Source of the DNA: Klebsiella pneumoniae | GTDB lineage: Bacteria; Myxococcota_A; UBA796; SXON01 | Direction of reading: 5' to 3' | Assembly (NCBI GenBank): GCA_945861635.1 | Contig: CAMAWH010000010.1 | Location: forward strand, 1-64,000 | Length of the DNA stretch: 64,000 nucleotides | Shown: one piece after another, positions 60,002-64,000 of the stretch | How the letters are laid out: every line of letters begins with the position of its first letter | Position numbering within the stretch: position 1 is the stretch's first letter | Position numbers and translations under genes: made by a program | Notes under the pieces: generated by a model | The model's input: the letters and a program-made list of their open reading frames with translations, nothing else | What the model was told of the DNA's origin: nothing | Databases searched by the model: none

Positions 60002-60682
60002 ATGCTCGGCTTTTTGTACGCGTGCGCGAGTGCGGAGGGCCCTCCGGCTCCCCAGGACAGCGGAGCGCGCGAAGCGTCTGCCCCCCTGCATTTTCGCTGG
60101 CCGCTCACCGACCCGGCAGCGTTCTATCAGACGACGGGTATCGACCACGATCCGGTGATTCACTCCCCCGGTATCGAAAGCGCCCTTTGCACCAATTTCG
60201 ACGGACGCGCGTTTCCATGGTGCTACGACGAACACAGGGGAAGCGATTACTTGATGGAAGGCGGATTCGACCGCATGGACGCGGGGAGTGAGCCCATCCT
60301 CGCTGCGGCGGATGGTGTCGTCGTCGAAATCGCGGACGGCAACTACGACCGCTGTCACGCGGCCAACGCGGGCGTCGAGTGTGATGGCTACGAGATGCTC
60401 GCCAACTACGTGATCGTGGAACACACGGGCGGGTGGCAATCGAAGTATTGGCACATGAAAACCGCGAGCGTGGCCGTGGCCGTGGGACAGGAAGTCTCGT
60501 GCGGGGACACCCTCGGAAGGGTCGGATCCTCCGGCAACTCTTCGTTCCCCCACCTGCATTTTCAGGTGGAGTCAGCCGCCGGAGATGTCATCGATCCGTA
60601 CGCGGGCGTGAACACCCAACCCGAGTCGTGGTGGACCGCGCAGGGCGGACCCGAGGACTTCCCGGGGATGGAGTGCGAATAG
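60002..60682 (+). CDS. M23 (LytM-like) peptidase, probable lipoprotein
   Basis: 226 residues. A short hydrophobic start (MLGFLYAC) ends in a possible lipidated Cys8. The M23 zinc ligands are His78 and Asp82 in HRGSDY and His184/His186 in PHLHF, with YWHMK as the loop strand. It has the same GSSGNS turn as the M23-MopE protein at 13585, so the two are related, but this one has no repeats. It probably cuts peptidoglycan cross-links or activates such an enzyme. Start set by TATCGT six bases upstream. Confidence 0.85.
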   Translation: MLGFLYACASAEGPPAPQDSGAREASAPLHFRWPLTDPAAFYQTTGIDHDPVIHSPGIESALCTNFDGRAFPWCYDEHRGSDYLMEGGFDRMDAGSEPILAAADGVVVEIADGNYDRCHAANAGVECDGYEMLANYVIVEHTGGWQSKYWHMKTASVAVAVGQEVSCGDTLGRVGSSGNSSFPHLHFQVESAAGDVIDPYAGVNTQPESWWTAQGGPEDFPGMECE

Positions 60683-60693
60683 GCGAGCCGTCG

Positions 60694-61281
60694 TCAGTCT
60701 CTCCGCATTTTCTCCGGCATGTCAAACCCACGCAGGCTTCGCATCCGCAACGCCATCACCCGGAAAACCGCGTCGAGCTGATCGGCCGCGTTCTCCTCTC
60801 CCAAAAGCCGAAGTCCGGCGGAAACCGACTCGATGGTCGCGAGCTTTCCGACGTCGGGAGCCCGGCGGAGTCGCAAGGGTGCGGTGGCCGGTGCCGGGAC
60901 AGAAAGCGCGGGGAGAGCGGCGACGGCAGGAATACGCCAACGCATTTTTCGGGCTTGCGACCAGCTTCCATCAAGGACAACCAACGTGCGGATGGCGGAG
61001 AGGTCGAGCGATGGAGGGGAGCCGGGGTAGAGCACGCGGACGTCCGCGTCGAAACGGTCGGGAAGCGCGAGAGGCAAATCGGGCGCGCCATACTCCACGA
61101 GTTCGCAACCGATGACCGCGCGGGCGACGACGCGACCGGTATTCGACGCGCGCGTTCGCTCGGCCGCGTGCCGGACCACGACGACCCGTACACGCGTTTC
61201 GACGCGTGGAATTTCGTCACAGAAACAGGCGAATCGAGGCAGGCGACAACCAGAACAGTGCGACTCGCCCTGACTACTCAC
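60694..61281 (-). CDS. DTW-domain protein (tRNA aminocarboxypropyltransferase-like)
   Basis: 195 residues, GTG start overlapping the upstream stop. Cys cluster CSGCRLPRFACFC (Cys9, 12, 19, 21) and the DTW-like motif VLDGSWSQARKM are typical of the DTW family, whose TapT members put the acp group on uridine of tRNA variable loops using SAM. The canonical Thr of DTW is Ser here. It is the last gene of the minus-strand row that begins at 63682. Confidence 0.8.
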   Translation of the reverse strand: MSSQGESHCSGCRLPRFACFCDEIPRVETRVRVVVVRHAAERTRASNTGRVVARAVIGCELVEYGAPDLPLALPDRFDADVRVLYPGSPPSLDLSAIRTLVVLDGSWSQARKMRWRIPAVAALPALSVPAPATAPLRLRRAPDVGKLATIESVSAGLRLLGEENAADQLDAVFRVMALRMRSLRGFDMPEKMRRD

Positions 61282-62206
61282 GCAGGATCTTGGGAATCGT
61301 GCCCGTTTGCGCCGTATCGTTGGCGTCACCCGGCAGTCGCGACACCAAATCCGCCTTCCGCATCCGCTCCATGTCGATCCAGGTGACCACGAGCGCATGC
61401 GATTCCGGACGCTGAAGGGTGCCGATCAATACGTTTTTCCCGCGCCAATAAAATGACTTGGTGACCGGATCCCAACGTGGATTTCCGTAGCGGCCCTTCA
61501 GCCCCTGACGCAGTGCGTAGGCATTCTCGTCGCCCGAAAAACGCAGAATACCGCCGCAAAATCCTTCTGCGGAGAAAAGGTATTGCACGCTGGCGACTTC
61601 GACGCCGTACACCTGCATGTCGGCATCGTATTGCTGCCCGTAGAACGAAACATCGTACTTGGTATCCGTCAACCGAGCATTGGTCAGGCCGCTCGGCGGA
61701 TCCCCGAACGCAACGGGACCGATGCCGCGATCGAGATCGATGGGCTCGGGAAGCGGCGCGGCGACCACCCCCGCAGGCGCAACGAACGTGTAGTCCGCGG
61801 TTGCGTCGGCACTCCACGTCATCGCCGGGATCGGCTTTTTCAGGAGCGCCGACGAGAGGCAGCCAACGAGTCCGGTATCGGCACCTTTCTGGGGCTTCAC
61901 TTGCGTCACTATCGCGCGCTCACTGACGACGATTCGCACCCCAACCGTCGCCGCGGGCTTTCCGGCATAACACGCCTCGACCGTGGGCATCAGCCACGTC
62001 AGGGCAGCGTCGATGTTGCGTGTGGCGGCCTTCTGGTGCTCGATGCGCCAAACGGTTCGGTCACGGCTTTTCTGTTCTCCCTCGCTGGCATTCATGGGCA
62101 GGGGCTCAAGCTTCGCTTCCTCCATCTCCTCTCGGATTGGCGGGTGCGTGAACGTGATGTGGGGCGTCGTCTCTTGGGCGAACGCCAGAGCGGCGGCGAG
62201 GATCAT
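61274..62206 (-). CDS. secreted protein, unknown function
   Basis: 310 residues. Signal peptide MILAAALAFA, then QETTP. Residues about 60-135 resemble the AgmX/TonB-C-like C-terminal fold (VEACYAGKPAATVGVRIVVSERAIVTQVKPQKG...LVGCLSSALLKKPIPAM), which is common in myxobacterial envelope proteins. The second half (FGDPPSGLTNARLTDTKYDVSFYG...GGILRFSGDENAYALRQGLKGRYG) is a small domain seen for ligand or peptide binding but not identified. Starts 4 bases after the hydroxylase gene, so it is in the same unit. Confidence 0.55.
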   Translation of the reverse strand: MILAAALAFAQETTPHITFTHPPIREEMEEAKLEPLPMNASEGEQKSRDRTVWRIEHQKAATRNIDAALTWLMPTVEACYAGKPAATVGVRIVVSERAIVTQVKPQKGADTGLVGCLSSALLKKPIPAMTWSADATADYTFVAPAGVVAAPLPEPIDLDRGIGPVAFGDPPSGLTNARLTDTKYDVSFYGQQYDADMQVYGVEVASVQYLFSAEGFCGGILRFSGDENAYALRQGLKGRYGNPRWDPVTKSFYWRGKNVLIGTLQRPESHALVVTWIDMERMRKADLVSRLPGDANDTAQTGTIPKILRE

Positions 62207-62210
62207 CCGG

Positions 62211-62807
62211 TCAGTAGGTCCCGAACGCGTAGTCCCAGAGCGTCGTGCTCACACCGAACTTGCGCCCATCCTTGCGGTGATGGTGGTTCATGTGGTGCGC
62301 CCGCAGTCGATTGTAGACCTTGCCCTTCACCTTGCCGTGATGCACGTAGTAGTGCGTCATGTCATAGGCAAGGTACCCCCCGACATGACCCGCGAAAAAC
62401 GGGAACGTCCACGCACCAAGCAACGGGTACCACATCGCAAAAAATAGAAGGCCGAGGACCAGACTCGCGGCCGGCGGCATCACGAGGCGAAGGCGATCGT
62501 TCACGTAGTCGTGATGCACGCCGTGCATGATGAAATGGAAGCGCTTGCCCCACGCCACCGGCGGCACCCAATGAAACAGCGTGCGATGGAGCCAGTACTC
62601 CATGAACGTCCACACGAATCCACCCGCGAGGGCGGCGCCGACGCTGGCACCGACGGGCAGGTTCAGCGCAACCAGCCCATACCCGAACAGCGCCACGATG
62701 ATCGGCACGAAGAGAATCGGCACGATGAACCAAGGGATGCGCGAGAACCCGTCGATAAACGTGTTCTCGAACATCGGCGGCGACTCTTCGGTAGCGCGCA
62801 TCATCAT
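62211..62807 (-). CDS. fatty acid hydroxylase/sterol desaturase superfamily membrane protein
   Basis: 198 residues with four hydrophobic helices and the His boxes of di-iron membrane oxygenases: HRTLFH, HGVHHD, HYYVHHG and HHMNHHH. It hydroxylates or desaturates a lipid chain or ring. Size fits the short sphingolipid 2-hydroxylase/Scs7 type without cytochrome b5. ATG 62807 is supported by TAGAAG six bases upstream (62814-62819). It lies between phosphatidylserine decarboxylase and unknown envelope genes, so a phospholipid target is plausible. Confidence 0.85.
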   Translation of the reverse strand: MMMRATEESPPMFENTFIDGFSRIPWFIVPILFVPIIVALFGYGLVALNLPVGASVGAALAGGFVWTFMEYWLHRTLFHWVPPVAWGKRFHFIMHGVHHDYVNDRLRLVMPPAASLVLGLLFFAMWYPLLGAWTFPFFAGHVGGYLAYDMTHYYVHHGKVKGKVYNRLRAHHMNHHHRKDGRKFGVSTTLWDYAFGTY

Positions 62808-62813
62808 GGGTGG

Positions 62814-62819
62814 CTTCTA
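62814..62819 (-). promoter_or_regulatory. -10-like element for the hydroxylase gene
   Basis: TAGAAG, six bases before ATG 62807; TA at -12/-11, last base G rather than T. Confidence 0.35.
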
Positions 62820-62851
62820 TCCCGCCCGCGAAAACGTGCAAAACACAGCCG

Positions 62852-63682
62852 CTAACCCGCCACCTGACCGATACGCGCGCCGAGTCGCACCACGGCTCCC
62901 GCCTCCAAAGACAGCGTTGCGCGTCCCGGCGGGAACAGCAGAATCACGGTCGAGCCCATCTCGAAGCGGCCCAACTCCGCAGCGCGTCCGAGCAGGTGGG
63001 GCGGCGTTACCAGGTTTTCTCCACCTGGGCGGCCGGCATTCGTCATCACGTCGGCGTAGACGACCTGCATACGGCCGACCCCGAACGCGCCGACCATCAC
63101 GAGAGCAATCTCCCCGATGTCGGCGGCGAGAAACGTCGTGAGGCGCTCGTTGCGCGCGAACAAATCGGGAACGTGCCGGGTGGCCGCCGGAAATACCGGC
63201 CACAGCCGCCCGGGAGTATAGCGCCAGCGCGCCACGGCACCTTCACGGGGGGTGTGCACCCGGTGGTAATCGCGCGGCGAAAGGTAGAGGATCGCAAACG
63301 CGCCCCCCTCGTAGCGATCCGGCTCGCCAAGCAGCTCGGCCACCGAGAAGTCCTGCCCTTCGGCCTGCGGAATCCGCCCCGCCTTGACCACCCCGACGGT
63401 GTAGACGCGGCCATCGACCGGGGACACGATGGCCGTCGGCTCCGAATCGACTGGACGAACGCCGGGCTTCAACGCTCGCGTGAAGAACGCAGCCAGCGAG
63501 TCATAGTCCCCCAGCTCGCCCACACAGTCGTCGAGATCGACACCATACTTCCCGACGTACCAGCGTAGGAAAAGGCGTTGCACCGCGCGAGGGAATCGCG
63601 TGCGCGCGACCCCACCCATCCACCGTGCGACCTGGCCCTTCGGCACCATGGAGAGCACCGTCACAATCAGCGCGTCATTCAT
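62852..63682 (-). CDS. psd: phosphatidylserine decarboxylase
   Basis: 276 residues. Makes phosphatidylethanolamine from phosphatidylserine at the inner membrane. The proenzyme self-cleaves at the Gly-Ser of FEMGSTV (Ser244) to make the pyruvoyl group; the usual Leu of LGST is Met here. Asp90 (SPVDG) and His143 (DYHRVH) complete the charge relay. The length is normal for the short soluble-like form. TACCGG lies seven bases before the ATG. First of a row with the hydroxylase. Confidence 0.93.
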   Translation of the reverse strand: MNDALIVTVLSMVPKGQVARWMGGVARTRFPRAVQRLFLRWYVGKYGVDLDDCVGELGDYDSLAAFFTRALKPGVRPVDSEPTAIVSPVDGRVYTVGVVKAGRIPQAEGQDFSVAELLGEPDRYEGGAFAILYLSPRDYHRVHTPREGAVARWRYTPGRLWPVFPAATRHVPDLFARNERLTTFLAADIGEIALVMVGAFGVGRMQVVYADVMTNAGRPGGENLVTPPHLLGRAAELGRFEMGSTVILLFPPGRATLSLEAGAVVRLGARIGQVAG

Positions 63683-63723
63683 CGCGCCGCCGGTATCCGA
63701 TGGCCGGGCGATACGCTTGCCGG
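63683..63723. promoter_or_regulatory. 41-bp divergent promoter region
   Basis: Plus: TACGCT (63712-63717), six bases, ATG 63724. Minus: TACCGG (63690-63695), seven bases, ATG 63682. The start codons are 41 bp apart, the same as the 4843/4885 pair. Confidence 0.5.
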
Positions 63724-64000
63724 ATGCGGATCTGGTCCTGCGCGCTTCCCGAGGTGACGGAGCCGACGCCGAGAGTGTGGCGCGTCGTGGAGCAGATCTG
63801 GGGCAGGATCGCGGAAAATCGCAGCTTCGCGGGTCCGATTCTCTCTGCTGCCATGCGGGAATTTCGCACGCTTGGCTCCAAGGAGCGGCCCGTGGCTGGA
63901 GACATCCTGACGGGCTTGATGCGGCACGAGCGTGCGCTCGCGCGTCTACGCGACCATCCGCTTGCCGCGTGGCTCCAGTTGTGCAGAGAGGGAGTGCCCG
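63724..64000 (+). CDS. RsmB-like rRNA methyltransferase, N-terminal part only
   Basis: 92 codons open to the window edge. MRIWSCALPEVTEPTPRVWRVVEQIW..., then ILSAAMREFRTLGSKERPVAGDILTGLMRHERALARL, which follows the NusB-like N-terminal helices of RsmB/Fmu 16S rRNA m5C methyltransferases (LGSxxR...VY/GLxRHRxxL). The catalytic part lies outside. The start is backed by TACGCT six bases upstream. The identification rests on one helical block and is tentative. Confidence 0.5.
   Translation, partial: MRIWSCALPEVTEPTPRVWRVVEQIWGRIAENRSFAGPILSAAMREFRTLGSKERPVAGDILTGLMRHERALARLRDHPLAAWLQLCREGVP

Overview
The window is GC-rich, densely packed bacterial chromosome, most probably from an uncultured member of the Myxococcota (former Deltaproteobacteria). 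The evidence is indirect. Three very large proteins are built from MopE-type Cys/Asp metal-binding repeats, two of them ending in a Cys + hydrophobic segment + Arg-cluster tail resembling MYXO-CTERM sorting signals. OmpA proteins carry thrombospondin type 3 repeats, secreted lipoproteins are numerous, and two parS-like sites have the core GTTCCACGTGGAAC used by myxobacterial ParB (8401-8414 and 59499-59512). No rRNA, tRNA, CRISPR array, intact insertion sequence or prophage was recognised.

Layout. 1-6.9 kb: an aldehyde dehydrogenase cut by the window edge, a GT39-like membrane glycosyltransferase, an RluA pseudouridine synthase, a class V aminotransferase and a two-gene outer-membrane pair. 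6.9-21.7 kb: a cell-surface block with a thioredoxin/TPR protein, three paralogous C-x5-C secreted proteins (two with C-terminal barrels), three MopE-repeat proteins (one plain, one fused to an M23 peptidase, one fused to a C-type lectin domain), a class III cyclase and an SGNH hydrolase. 21.7-32.3 kb: a radical SAM/membrane methyltransferase pair, Pro/Gly-rich lipoproteins, a frameshifted gene, two large membrane proteins and a lipoprotein-OmpA pair. 32.3-41.4 kb: EF-G in a row with a P-loop ATPase fused to a SLOG-like domain and a Flp-pilin-like peptide, then a 1366-residue membrane protein of unknown function. 41.4-46.7 kb: a 4-hydroxybenzoyl-CoA reductase-like molybdenum hydroxylase and a Cys-rich ferritin-like protein. 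46.7-64 kb: aroC, tldD/tldE, a second cyclase, acyltransferase, DUF1704 peptidase, DUF4143 ATPase, NifU-like protein, degenerate Nudix protein, M23 peptidase, and a row ending at phosphatidylserine decarboxylase.

Expression signals are the most striking feature. Around eighteen genes, mostly first in their transcription unit, have a -10-like hexamer beginning TA (often TANNNT) whose T lies exactly 12 bases upstream of the start codon and no Shine-Dalgarno sequence. This is the geometry expected for leaderless mRNAs. Three divergent gene pairs have start codons separated by exactly 22 bp, with the two -10 elements folded onto one central AT-rich core. Downstream genes instead use ATGA/GTGA stop-start overlaps or ordinary Shine-Dalgarno sequences (for example EF-G, tldD and the 36620 gene). 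I used this signal to choose several start codons.

Broken or relic sequences include a gene with a one-base deletion in a G run (25344-25783), a group II intron reverse transcriptase scrap (46939-46992), the C-terminal half of a PIN-domain toxin (53177-53407), a truncated lipoprotein (40776-41381) and a truncated beta-helix protein (58191-58775).
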